A model generated the notes under the pieces. The model was not told the DNA's origin, did not search any database, and saw only the letters and a list, made by a program, of their open reading frames with translations. This document shows positions 1 to 9,438 of a stretch of DNA of 18,216 nucleotides, piece after piece. The DNA is from CBDTTW01 sp965363675. GTDB taxonomy: Bacteria; Bacteroidota; Rhodothermia; Rhodothermales; DASSAV01. Every line of letters begins with the position of its first letter. The first letter of the stretch is position 1. A program made the translations under genes and the position numbers. The stretch lies in NCBI GenBank assembly GCA_965363675.1, contig CBDTTW010000047.1:1-18216 (forward strand). Direction: 5' to 3'.

Positions 1-2332
<2,332 letters not shown>

Positions 2333-2360
2333 GATGACATGTTTGATGGTGAATCCGGAT

Positions 2361-2413
2361 AGGCCCGGGGCCTTGCCCGAAGGGCCTGGGAGGGGCCGCC
2401 CTGCCGAGGCAGG
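2361..2413. repeat. GC-rich inverted repeats in ppdK leader
   Basis: Two small inverted repeats lie close together. AGGCCC at 2361-2366 pairs with GGGCCT at 2382-2387, and CCTGCC-GA-GGCAGG at 2400-2413 is nearly a perfect palindrome. They lie 29-81 bp upstream of the ppdK start codon, so they would be in the 5' untranslated RNA if the promoter is near 2519-2525. There is no U-run, so they are not classical terminators. Their function is unknown; GC-rich DNA produces such repeats fairly often by chance. Confidence 0.35.
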
Positions 2414-2518
2414 CGCGGTCTCGTGAAGCATCCGCTTCGGTGGGTCGCGGCGCGCGCGCCCGAATGCAACCATTCCGGCGCGCCGCCGGTCTTTTCAGTC
2501 AGCGGTATTACCCGGCTG

Positions 2519-2525
2519 CAATCTA
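2519..2525 (-). promoter_or_regulatory. Possible ppdK -7/-10 element
   Basis: On the minus strand these bases read TAGATTG, fitting a TAnnTTG pattern close to the Bacteroidota -7 box (TAnnTTTG). They lie in the only AT-rich part of the intergenic region. An upstream TTG is about 24 bp away, slightly long for the -33 element. If used, the ppdK leader would be about 180 nt. This is a weak call from one short motif. Confidence 0.25.
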
Positions 2526-2649
2526 AGAATATCTGGTGGTTTTGGCGAACAACTTTATTCATAGAATGATCAGCTTTTTGGAGCCTCCGCGCCGCAGGCA
2601 GGCGCCGGCCGGGCGCGGCGGGGCAAGCCTTTTTACTATGCCGCCGCAG

Positions 2650-2676
2650 CGCGGGGTGCTATATTGACGCCCCGCG
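2650..2676 (+). promoter_or_regulatory. Probable topA promoter core inside a 7-bp inverted repeat
   Basis: CGCGGGG (2650-2656) and CCCCGCG (2670-2676) are perfect inverted repeats around a 13-bp spacer that contains TATATTG (2660-2666), the best -7/-10 candidate upstream of topA. A T-rich patch (2630-2635) lies about 24 bp upstream. Transcription would start near 2673, leaving a leader of about 33 nt. The arms could be a repressor site or could form a hairpin; both are inference. Confidence 0.45.
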
Positions 2677-2705
2677 TGCACTGCCGCACCGGTAGAGGGG
2701 TCGCC

Positions 2706-5486
2706 ATGGCTAAACTGGTTGTCGTAGAGTCGCCCACGAAGGCGAGGACCATCCGCAAGTTCCTGCCCGCCGGGGAGTACCGCGTCGAGGCGAGCATGGG
2801 GCACATCCGCGACCTGCCCGCCTCAGCGGCGCAGATCCCGGCGGCCCTGGCCGGGGCGGCGTGGGCGCGCCTCGGCGTCAACGTCGAGGGCGACTTCGAG
2901 CCGCTCTACATCATCCCGCCGGAAAAGGAAAAAGTGGTGCGCGAGCTGCGCGCGGCGGCCAAGGAGGCCGACGAGGTGTACATCGCCACGGACGAAGACC
3001 GCGAGGGCGAATCCATCGGGTGGCACCTGCTCGAAGTGCTGCGGCCGCGCGTGCCGGTGCGCCGCATGGTCTTCCACGAGATCACGCGCGAGGCCATCCT
3101 GGGGGCGCTCACGAAAACGCGCCAGATCAACACGAACCTCGTCGATGCGCAGGAGACGCGGCGCGTGCTCGACCGGCTCTACGGCTACACCATCTCGCCG
3201 CTGCTCTGGAAGAAAATCGCGCGGGGCCTCTCGGCCGGGCGCGTCCAGAGCGTAGCCGTGCGCCTGCTGGTGCTGCGCGAGAAAGAGCGCATGGCCTTCG
3301 TCTCGGCGGGCTACTGGGACCTGAAGGCGCAGCTCGCCCACCAGGGGCGCGCCTTCGAGGCGCAGATGACGCACCTGGAAGGGGTGCGCCTCGCCTCGGG
3401 CAAGGACTTCGACGCCGCCACGGGCCGCCTCAAGGAAGGGCTCGTGGAGGGCAAGGACGTGGTGCTGCTGGACAAGGTGCGCGCCCATGCCCTGGCCGAA
3501 CTGCTGCCCGCCGAGCCGTGGACGGTCTCGCGCGTGGAGGAGCGCGCCGCCACGCGCGCGCCGGCGGCTCCGTTCATCACCTCGACGCTCCAGCAGGAAG
3601 GCAGCCGCAAGCTCGGCCTCTCGGCCCGCGACACCATGCGCGTGGCCCAAAGCCTCTACGAGAACGGCCACATCACCTACATGCGCACCGACTCGACGAG
3701 CCTCTCGAACGAAGCCGTCACGGCCGCCCGCGCGGCCATTGCCGAGCGCTACGGCGAGCGGTACCTGAGCCCGGCGGTGCGGCGCTACGCCACGCGCGTC
3801 GCCAACGCGCAGGAGGCGCACGAAGCCATCCGCCCGGCCGGCAGCGCCATGCGCACCGCCGACGAAATCGGCCTGTCCGGCGTGGAGGCGCGCCTCTACG
3901 ATCTTATCTGGAAGCGCACGGTGGCTTCGCAAATGGCCGATGCCCGCCTGCGCATGGTCACGGCGACCCTCGAAGCGGGCGAGGCGGCCACGTTCCGGGC
4001 CAGCGGCAAAACCATCGAGTTTCCCGGCTTCTTCCGCGTCTACGTCGAAGGCTCCGACGATCCGGAGGCCGCTCTGGAAGACCGCGAGCAGCCCCTGCCG
4101 CCGCTGGCGCGCGGCGACCGCCCCGAGTGCCGCCGCCTGGAGGCCGTCGGCCACGAAACCAAGCCCCCCGCCCGCTACACCGAAGCCACGCTCATCAAGA
4201 CGCTCGAAAGCGAGGGCATCGGGCGCCCGAGCACCTACGCCTCCATCATCGACACGATCACGCACCGGGGCTACGCCGCGCGCAACGGCGGCCAGCTCGC
4301 CCCTTCCTTCACGGCCTTCGCCACCAACAACCTGCTCGAAAGCCAGTTCGAGCGGCTGGTCGATCTGCGCTTTACGGCGGCCATGGAAAAAGTGCTCGAC
4401 GACATCGCCGCCGGGCAGAAACAGGCGCGGCCCTACCTGAAAGACTTCTACCAGGGCGAGGAGGGCCTCGTCCGGCTCGTGGACGACGCGCTCGACGAGG
4501 TGGACGCCCGCACGGTCTCGACGATCCAGAGCCCGAAGTGGGGCGACTACGTCGTGCGCGTGGGCAAGTACGGCCCCTACGTCGAGGGCGAAGTCGAGGG
4601 CGAACTGCGCAAGGCGTCGCTGCCCGAGGGCCTGCCTCCGGCCGACGTGACCGAGGAGGATCTGCGCCGCTGCCTCGTGGAGCACCGCGCCGCCGACGAG
4701 CCGCTCGGGGCCGACCCCGAGACGGGCCTGCCGGTGCTGCTCAAGAAAGGCCCCTACGGCCCGTACGTGCAGCTCGGCGCCGACGAAGACACGAAGGCGC
4801 CGCGCCGCACCTCCCTGCCGAAGCACCTCGACCCCGCCGACCTCGACCTGGACATGGCCCTCGGGCTGCTCGCGCTGCCGCGCCCTCTGGGCCTGCACCC
4901 CGAGCACGCCAAGGAGATCAAGGCGGGCATCGGGCGCTTCGGGCCGTACGTGCAGATGGGCACGCTCTACGCCTCGCTCGGCAAGGACGACGACGTGCTC
5001 GCGGTGGCGCTGCCGCGCGCCATCGAGCTGATCGACAAGAAGATGGGCCGCTCGAAGGCCCTCCGCGACCTCGGCGCGCACCCCGAAACGGGCCGGGAGG
5101 TGCAAATCCTGGACGGCCGGTTCGGCCCTTACGTCAAGCACGGCAAGACCAACGCGACGCTGCCCAAAGAGCGCCCCGTCGAGGCCGTGACGCTGGAAGA
5201 AGCGCTGGCGCTGCTGCGCGCCAAAGAAGGCGCCGCCAAGCCCGGCCGCACGCGCAAACCCGCCGCCGCGCCGAAAAAGGCGGCCCCCAAGAAAGCGGCC
5301 GCCCCGACCAAGGCGAGCGCCGCCAAAAAGCCCGCCGCGCCGAAAAAAGCCGCCGCCAAGAAGGCCCCGGCCAAGGCCGCTGCGCCGAAAAAGCCCTCGA
5401 CCCCGGCAAAAACGGCGCCCTCCAAGAGCGCCGCGCCCCCGAAGAAAGCGCCGCCCCGCCCGAGGGACCCGTCCGACCCGTTCTGA
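2706..5486 (+). CDS. topA: DNA topoisomerase I (type IA)
   Basis: TopA relaxes negative supercoils by cutting one strand and passing the other through the break. I start it at the ATG at 2706 (MAKLVVVESPTKARTI), with GAGGGG upstream; an extension 14 codons upstream would be non-homologous. It has 926 residues. The Toprim acidic motif DEDREGE has D96, D98 and E100. The active-site motif YMRTDS places the nucleophilic tyrosine at 325. LSAGRVQSVAV and EGIGRPSTYA are classical topoisomerase IA motifs. Four C-terminal GPYV repeats (about residues 621, 682, 744 and 805) are spaced some 61 residues apart. No four-cysteine zinc ribbons are present; only two cysteines occur in the C-terminal half. The last 80 or so residues are a Lys/Ala/Pro-rich disordered tail ending in PSDPF. 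The gene appears monocistronic, with a terminator after the stop. Confidence 0.97.
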   Translation: MAKLVVVESPTKARTIRKFLPAGEYRVEASMGHIRDLPASAAQIPAALAGAAWARLGVNVEGDFEPLYIIPPEKEKVVRELRAAAKEADEVYIATDEDREGESIGWHLLEVLRPRVPVRRMVFHEITREAILGALTKTRQINTNLVDAQETRRVLDRLYGYTISPLLWKKIARGLSAGRVQSVAVRLLVLREKERMAFVSAGYWDLKAQLAHQGRAFEAQMTHLEGVRLASGKDFDAATGRLKEGLVEGKDVVLLDKVRAHALAELLPAEPWTVSRVEERAATRAPAAPFITSTLQQEGSRKLGLSARDTMRVAQSLYENGHITYMRTDSTSLSNEAVTAARAAIAERYGERYLSPAVRRYATRVANAQEAHEAIRPAGSAMRTADEIGLSGVEARLYDLIWKRTVASQMADARLRMVTATLEAGEAATFRASGKTIEFPGFFRVYVEGSDDPEAALEDREQPLPPLARGDRPECRRLEAVGHETKPPARYTEATLIKTLESEGIGRPSTYASIIDTITHRGYAARNGGQLAPSFTAFATNNLLESQFERLVDLRFTAAMEKVLDDIAAGQKQARPYLKDFYQGEEGLVRLVDDALDEVDARTVSTIQSPKWGDYVVRVGKYGPYVEGEVEGELRKASLPEGLPPADVTEEDLRRCLVEHRAADEPLGADPETGLPVLLKKGPYGPYVQLGADEDTKAPRRTSLPKHLDPADLDLDMALGLLALPRPLGLHPEHAKEIKAGIGRFGPYVQMGTLYASLGKDDDVLAVALPRAIELIDKKMGRSKALRDLGAHPETGREVQILDGRFGPYVKHGKTNATLPKERPVEAVTLEEALALLRAKEGAAKPGRTRKPAAAPKKAAPKKAAAPTKASAAKKPAAPKKAAAKKAPAKAAAPKKPSTPAKTAPSKSAAPPKKAPPRPRDPSDPF

Positions 5487-5501
5487 GCCGTCGCGCCCGG
5501 C

Positions 5502-5535
5502 GCGCAAAAGCCCCGGGCGCGGCCCTTTTTTGCGC
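5502..5535 (+). terminator. Probable topA terminator
   Basis: Just after the topA stop, GCGCAAAA (5502-5509) is complementary to TTTTGCGC (5528-5535). Between them lies a GC-rich core with GGGC-GCG-GCCC (5515-5525) followed directly by six T residues (5526-5531 region). This is the layout of an intrinsic terminator, although the central stem is imperfect. It would end topA transcription before the next promoter. Confidence 0.55.
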
Positions 5536-5550
5536 CCTCCTGCTCCGGTA

Positions 5551-5565
5551 ACGAAAAATTTTCGT
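5551..5565. promoter_or_regulatory. Perfect 15-bp AT-rich palindrome, possible operator
   Basis: ACGAAAA-A-TTTTCGT is a perfect 7+1+7 inverted repeat in an otherwise GC-rich region. It ends 20 bp upstream of the TATACT box at 5586-5591, so it overlaps the expected -33/-35 region of the promoter for the secreted-protein gene. It could bind a dimeric regulator or act as an UP-like element. No regulator gene is adjacent. Confidence 0.45.
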
Positions 5566-5585
5566 CTCGGAAGCGGCGCAGCGCC

Positions 5586-5591
5586 TATACT
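5586..5591 (+). promoter_or_regulatory. Possible -10 box for the secreted propeller protein
   Basis: TATACT matches a sigma-70-type -10 hexamer at five of six positions. TTTTCG at 5559-5564 lies 21 bp upstream, in the range of -33 spacing described for Bacteroidota. Transcription would begin around 5597-5600, giving a leader of about 85 nt before the ATG at 5684. Confidence 0.4.
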
Positions 5592-5605
5592 CCATGCTGA
5601 AGGAG

Positions 5606-5628
5606 AAGGCGACCTGCTCGCCTTTTTT
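5606..5628 (+). terminator. Terminator-like hairpin in the 5' leader
   Basis: AAGGCGA (5606-5612) pairs perfectly with TCGCCTT (5618-5624) around a five-base loop, followed by a run of T to 5628. This is a textbook intrinsic terminator shape, but it lies downstream of the putative -10 box and 55 bp upstream of the start codon of the next gene. It may catch topA read-through, or act as an attenuator in the leader. Confidence 0.55.
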
Positions 5629-5683
5629 GCTCCCATCCGGACGGCAGCCCTCACCCCGACCGATCCCCCAGCACACCACCCGT

Positions 5684-8080
5684 ATGATCCTGAAGGTTGC
5701 TACGAAGCACATCCTTGCCCTTCTTGCGCTGTGCGCCGCCCTGAGCGCCCTTGCCCCGACCGCCGAGGCGCAGCGCGCCGAGGCGCCGCGCGAGGCCGGC
5801 GGCTACGCCCGGCAGGCGCCGGACTTCCGCGCCGCCGCGCCGCGCTTCGGCGCCGACGCGCGCGGCCCTGCAAGCCCCAACGCTCCCGGCGATGAGTTGT
5901 GGGAGCAGCTCGGCGTAGGCTTCAACGGGCCGGTCGTGGCGCTGGCGAAGGCTCCCAACGGCGACGTATACGCCGGAGGCTCCTTCACGTCGGTCAACGG
6001 CGTGGCCGCCAAAAGCCTCGCCCGGTGGGACGGCAGCCAGTGGAGCAGCGTGGGCGGCGGCGTCTCTCTGGGCGCCCAGCAGGGAGCCGTCAGCGCCCTG
6101 GCGACGGACGCGGCGGGCAACCTGTATGTAGGCGGCACGTTCGACAAGGCGGGCGCCGTGGCGGCCGTGAACGTGGCGCGCTGGAACGGCGCGGCCTGGA
6201 CGGCGCTCGGCGGCGGCCTCAACAACACCGTCACGCAGCTCTACTGGGACGCGCCGGCCGGCCGGCTCCTGGCGGGCGGCTACTTTACCGGCCTCGTCGC
6301 GCAGTACACCGCAGGCGCCTGGTCGGTCATCGGCGGCGGCATCCCCAACGCCGTGGCCGACGAAAGCTACGTTTCGAGCATCGCCCGGACGCAGAACGGC
6401 ACGTTCTACTTCGGAGGGAATTACCCGTATACCGGCGGCGGCGCAGGCAGCCTCTACTCCTGGAACGGCGCAGCCCTCTCGATGGTCGGCGGCGGCGTCA
6501 ACGCCCCCGTCACCAGCCTGAAGGCGCAGGGCAACACGCTGTACGTGGGCGGCATCTTCACCGCGGCAAACCCGCAAGGCGCTTCCGTCCCGGCGAACTG
6601 GGTCGCCGCGTGGAACGGGTCGACCTGGTCGGCCCTCGGCTCGGGCACAATCCAGAGCCCCGGCGGGGGCGCCCCTGCGGGCGTATACGCGCTCGAGATC
6701 GCCGACGACGGGAAGCTCTACGCCGGAGGGTACTTCTCGCGCATCAACGGCGTGGCCGCCAACGCCATCGCCGTGTGGAACGGATCGGCGTGGTCGGCGC
6801 TCGGCTCGGGCGCCAGCAACCTGGTTGCAGCGCTGGAGGCCTCGAACGGCGTGCTGCACGTCGGCGGGTATTTTTCTCAGGCCGGCGGCGCCCCCTCGCC
6901 GGGGTACGCGCGCTACGCCGCGTCGGCCCCTACGGGCACGGCCACGCAGAACCTTGCGCTCGCGAGCGGCTGGAACCTGATTTCGCTTTACGTGCAGCCC
7001 ACTCCGGCAGCCCCGGAGGACATGTTCGCTCCCGGCGTCGTGACGAACCTGCTGGGCTATAACAACGGCTACAAGACCTGGCGCCCGGGCGGCGGCGCGC
7101 AGAACTCGCTCACGGCGCTGACGGCAGGCTACGGCTACTGGGCGCGCGCCGCCGCCCCTGCGACCGTCTCCGTCACCGGAACGCTGCTCCCGCCCGGCCA
7201 CACCGTCGATCTGCGCCAGGGCTGGAACCTCATCGGCTACTGGCCCGCCGCGCCCGCTACGCCGGCTGCGGCCTTCAGCAACCTCGCTCCCGGCGACCTG
7301 GAGTCCGTGGTCGGGTACTCGAACGGCTACAAGACCTACCGTCCCGGCGGCGGCGCGCAAAACACCCTCGCGTCGCTGGAGCGCGGCAAAGGCTACTGGG
7401 TGCGCCTGAACCGCGCCGTCAATGGGTTCACCTACGGCGCCCCCTCGGGCAAGGCCCTCGCCGAGGCGGAAGCCGCCGCGACGCGCTACCACGAGGCCGC
7501 CCTGGCGCGCCTGGACGCCGCGCCCAACATGCACGCCGTCTTCGTGACGGGCCGCGTCGCCGGGCTGGCCGAAGGCGCCTGGGTGGACGTGCTCGGCGCC
7601 GACGGGCGCGTGCTCGGCGCAGGCCGGGTAGGAGCCTCGGGCGAACTCGGGCTTGTGCCCGTCTACGGCGACGACCCGGAGACGCCCGCCTCGGAAGGCG
7701 CCGCCCCCGGCGAGGCCCTGCGCCTGCGCGCCGCCGGCGCCCTGCTCGGCGCCGCCCTCACGTATACCCACACGCTCGACGTGCTCACGGTCGAGGCGAG
7801 CGCCCCGGCGCTGCCGACCGCCTACGCACTCGAAGCCGCCTACCCTAACCCGTTCAACCCCGAGACGACGATTGCCTTCTCGCTGCCCGAAGCCGGGCGG
7901 GTGCAGCTCGGCGTGTTCGATTTGCTGGGCCGTGAGGCGGCGCGCCTCATCGACGGCGACATGGAAGCCGGGCGTCATACCCTCCGGTTCAGCGGGCGCG
8001 ACCTTGCCAGCGGCGTCTACGTCTACCGGCTCGTCGCCGGGGGCCGCGTCCAGACGCGCACGTTCACGCTCGTAAAGTAG
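5684..8080 (+). CDS. Secreted seven-repeat propeller-like protein with type A C-terminal sorting domain
   Basis: This 798-residue exported protein is of unknown function. The ATG at 5684 is chosen because it begins a signal peptide: hydrophobic core around residues 9-24, likely cleavage near TAEA-Q (29/30). Starting at 5594 would put 30 non-hydrophobic residues in front. Residues 82-413 contain seven repeats of about 45 residues with LYxGGxF and ARWNGxxWxxLGxG signatures, suggesting a beta-propeller. Residues 423-583 hold two modules with paired GWNLI and NGYK-RPGGGAQN motifs, each ending GYWxR. After a linker, residues 715-798 form a FlgD-like, type A sorting domain (YPNPFNPETTI, LLGREA, SGVYVYRL), which in Bacteroidota directs type IX secretion and surface attachment. 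It probably is displayed outside the cell; the ligand is unknown. The gene stands alone, and converges with rsgA 11 bp downstream. Confidence 0.88.
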   Translation: MILKVATKHILALLALCAALSALAPTAEAQRAEAPREAGGYARQAPDFRAAAPRFGADARGPASPNAPGDELWEQLGVGFNGPVVALAKAPNGDVYAGGSFTSVNGVAAKSLARWDGSQWSSVGGGVSLGAQQGAVSALATDAAGNLYVGGTFDKAGAVAAVNVARWNGAAWTALGGGLNNTVTQLYWDAPAGRLLAGGYFTGLVAQYTAGAWSVIGGGIPNAVADESYVSSIARTQNGTFYFGGNYPYTGGGAGSLYSWNGAALSMVGGGVNAPVTSLKAQGNTLYVGGIFTAANPQGASVPANWVAAWNGSTWSALGSGTIQSPGGGAPAGVYALEIADDGKLYAGGYFSRINGVAANAIAVWNGSAWSALGSGASNLVAALEASNGVLHVGGYFSQAGGAPSPGYARYAASAPTGTATQNLALASGWNLISLYVQPTPAAPEDMFAPGVVTNLLGYNNGYKTWRPGGGAQNSLTALTAGYGYWARAAAPATVSVTGTLLPPGHTVDLRQGWNLIGYWPAAPATPAAAFSNLAPGDLESVVGYSNGYKTYRPGGGAQNTLASLERGKGYWVRLNRAVNGFTYGAPSGKALAEAEAAATRYHEAALARLDAAPNMHAVFVTGRVAGLAEGAWVDVLGADGRVLGAGRVGASGELGLVPVYGDDPETPASEGAAPGEALRLRAAGALLGAALTYTHTLDVLTVEASAPALPTAYALEAAYPNPFNPETTIAFSLPEAGRVQLGVFDLLGREAARLIDGDMEAGRHTLRFSGRDLASGVYVYRLVAGGRVQTRTFTLVK

Positions 8081-8091
8081 CGGCGGGCCGC

Positions 8092-9051
8092 TCAGCGCCC
8101 TACGTCCGCCCCGCCCATGCGCAGCGATGCGAGAATGTTGAGGTAGCTGTCGTAGCGCTCCGGGGTCACCCGGTCCTCTTCGACGGCTGCCTTGACGGCG
8201 CAGTCCGGCTCGTGGTCGTGGGTGCAGTTCAGGAAGCGGCACTCCGGCAGGAAAGGCCGGAACTCGTTGAAGTAGAAGCTCAGCTCCTCCGGCTCCAGCT
8301 CGATGATGCCGAACTCGCGGATGCCGGGCGTGTCGATGATGAAGCCGCCGCCGGGCAGCGGGTAGGTGGTGGCGAACGTGGTGGTATGCTTCCCTTTGCG
8401 CGTGGCCTCGCTGACGGCTCCCGTCGGCACGTGCGCCTCGGGCAGGATGCGGTTGATGAGGGCTGACTTGCCCACCCCCGACGGCCCCGACACGACGCTG
8501 ACCTGCCCCGCAACGGCCGCGCGGAGCGCCTCGGCGCCTTCGCCGGTAAGGGCGCTCGTCAGCACGACGGGGTAGCCGATGCCCGCGTACAGCTCGGTGA
8601 TGAAGCCGACGGCCTCGGCGTCGGCGGGCTGCATCAGGTCCGTTTTGTTGAACACGAGCCCGGCGGGCACGTCCATCGACCCGGCCATGACCAGAAACCG
8701 GTCGATGAGGCCGGTGTTGATCTTGGGCATCCGGATCGACTGGATGATCCAGGCGCGGTCGATGTTGGCGGCGATGATGTGCTCGTGGCCGACGCGGCGG
8801 CCGGCGGCGCGGCGGCTGAGCCGGTTGCGCCGGGGGTGCACCGCCTCGATGACCGCCGCGCCGCCGGCGAGCCGCCGCACGTCCACGCGGTCGCCCACGG
8901 CGACGGGGTTGGTCTGGGCGCTCTCCTCCAGCCGGAAACGCCCGCGTATGGTGGCCCGCACGGCTCCCTCGGGCGTCTGCACGTCGTACAAACTACCGGT
9001 GGACCGCAGAACGATGCCTTCGAGCAGGTCGGGGTCGGGTTCTTCGGGCAT
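8092..9051 (-). CDS. rsgA: Ribosome small-subunit biogenesis GTPase RsgA
   Basis: RsgA is a circularly permuted GTPase that helps late maturation of the 30S subunit. The 319 residues show an N-terminal OB-fold region (about 10-75), then the GTPase motifs in permuted order: G4 NKTD (135-138), G1 GPSGVGKS (189-196), a switch region with KGKHTTT (219-225) and G3 DTPG (240-243). The C-terminal zinc knuckle is present with Cys271, Cys276, His278 and Cys284. Length is normal for the family. The ATG at 9051 is the natural start. The gene is divergent from two small genes, with a 9-bp inverted repeat in the shared upstream region, and convergent with the secreted-protein gene with no obvious terminator between. 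Confidence 0.96.
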   Translation of the reverse strand: MPEEPDPDLLEGIVLRSTGSLYDVQTPEGAVRATIRGRFRLEESAQTNPVAVGDRVDVRRLAGGAAVIEAVHPRRNRLSRRAAGRRVGHEHIIAANIDRAWIIQSIRMPKINTGLIDRFLVMAGSMDVPAGLVFNKTDLMQPADAEAVGFITELYAGIGYPVVLTSALTGEGAEALRAAVAGQVSVVSGPSGVGKSALINRILPEAHVPTGAVSEATRKGKHTTTFATTYPLPGGGFIIDTPGIREFGIIELEPEELSFYFNEFRPFLPECRFLNCTHDHEPDCAVKAAVEEDRVTPERYDSYLNILASLRMGGADVGR

Positions 9052-9066
9052 GGCGGCGGGCTGAAA

Positions 9067-9129
9067 CTATGCGCGGCAAGATACGTCTACAGCCTGGAGC
9101 AGGTGTTTATCCTTACTCCACGCGCATAG
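9067..9129. promoter_or_regulatory. Divergent control region with 9-bp inverted repeat
   Basis: CTATGCGCG (9067-9075) and CGCGCATAG (9121-9129) are perfect inverted repeats 45 bp apart between rsgA and the small gene at 9152. Because of the symmetry, each divergent transcript could carry CGCGCATAG shortly upstream of its start codon (about 15 nt for rsgA, 22 nt for the other). TATCTTG on the minus strand (9077-9083) is a possible rsgA -7 box and TATCCTTA (9108-9115) one for the plus-strand gene. These assignments are tentative. Confidence 0.4.
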
Positions 9130-9151
9130 CCGCACAAACCGACGCAAGGCC

Positions 9152-9421
9152 ATGGATACGCATAAGGAAGAATATCAACGCGCCCGGAGCGCCTTCGACT
9201 CGCTCCGGGTGGAAGATAAGGCGGTTTTCGTGCTGGAGGCGGCCGTAACGACGCTCGCCCGGGGCATCGAGTCGGCGGGGGCCGCTCTGGCCGACGTGGT
9301 GCAGCAGGCGTTCCGCGAGGCCGAGCGGAAGACGGCGGCGGAAGAAGGCTCGCCCATCGCCCCCGAGCCCCCCATGCCGCCGCCCGACGCGCCGAACAGC
9401 GGCGACACGTTCTCCATCTAA
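9152..9421 (+). CDS. Small hypothetical protein, 89 aa (first of a pair)
   Basis: I do not recognise this family. The protein has an amphipathic, probably helical part (residues 4-60) with few prolines or glycines, and a flexible acidic, Pro-rich C-terminus (66-89). There is no signal peptide, membrane segment or cysteine. A segment F15-D-x-L18 ... K23-x-VFV (25-27) and a later AFRE (53-56) recur in the next gene, suggesting the two are distant paralogs. Codon use is like the neighbours (strong G/C third positions). The gene is divergent from rsgA and lies 17 bp before the next gene, so the two are probably co-transcribed and end at the terminator near 9711. It may be a coiled-coil or dimeric cytoplasmic protein; that is inference. 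Confidence 0.7.
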   Translation: MDTHKEEYQRARSAFDSLRVEDKAVFVLEAAVTTLARGIESAGAALADVVQQAFREAERKTAAEEGSPIAPEPPMPPPDAPNSGDTFSI

Positions 9422-9438
9422 CCCCCGCCGCCCGCGCC

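Larger units (their letters stand above)
2333..2705. other. Divergent ppdK/topA intergenic region
   Basis: These 373 bp separate two divergent genes and contain no open frame that I believe in. From left to right they hold GC-rich inverted repeats (2361-2413) in what would be the ppdK leader, an AT-richer core (about 2505-2580) with a possible ppdK promoter, a GC-rich stretch, and a palindrome around the probable topA promoter (2650-2676). No tRNA or recognisable riboswitch is visible. Confidence 0.6.

Noticed and set aside
5240..5480. Repetitive DNA encoding the Lys/Ala tail as a possible microsatellite or CRISPR-like array
   Set aside because: The units are irregular, in frame and without spacers; it is low-complexity coding sequence.
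2823..5654. 943-codon minus-strand open frame opposite topA
   Set aside because: Low-complexity Arg/Gly/Ala composition and complete overlap with an unmistakable topA gene.
5594..5683. Upstream ATG extension of the secreted protein
   Set aside because: It would place 30 polar residues before the signal peptide, and the first codons fall in the terminator-like hairpin. The ATG at 5684 is more sensible.
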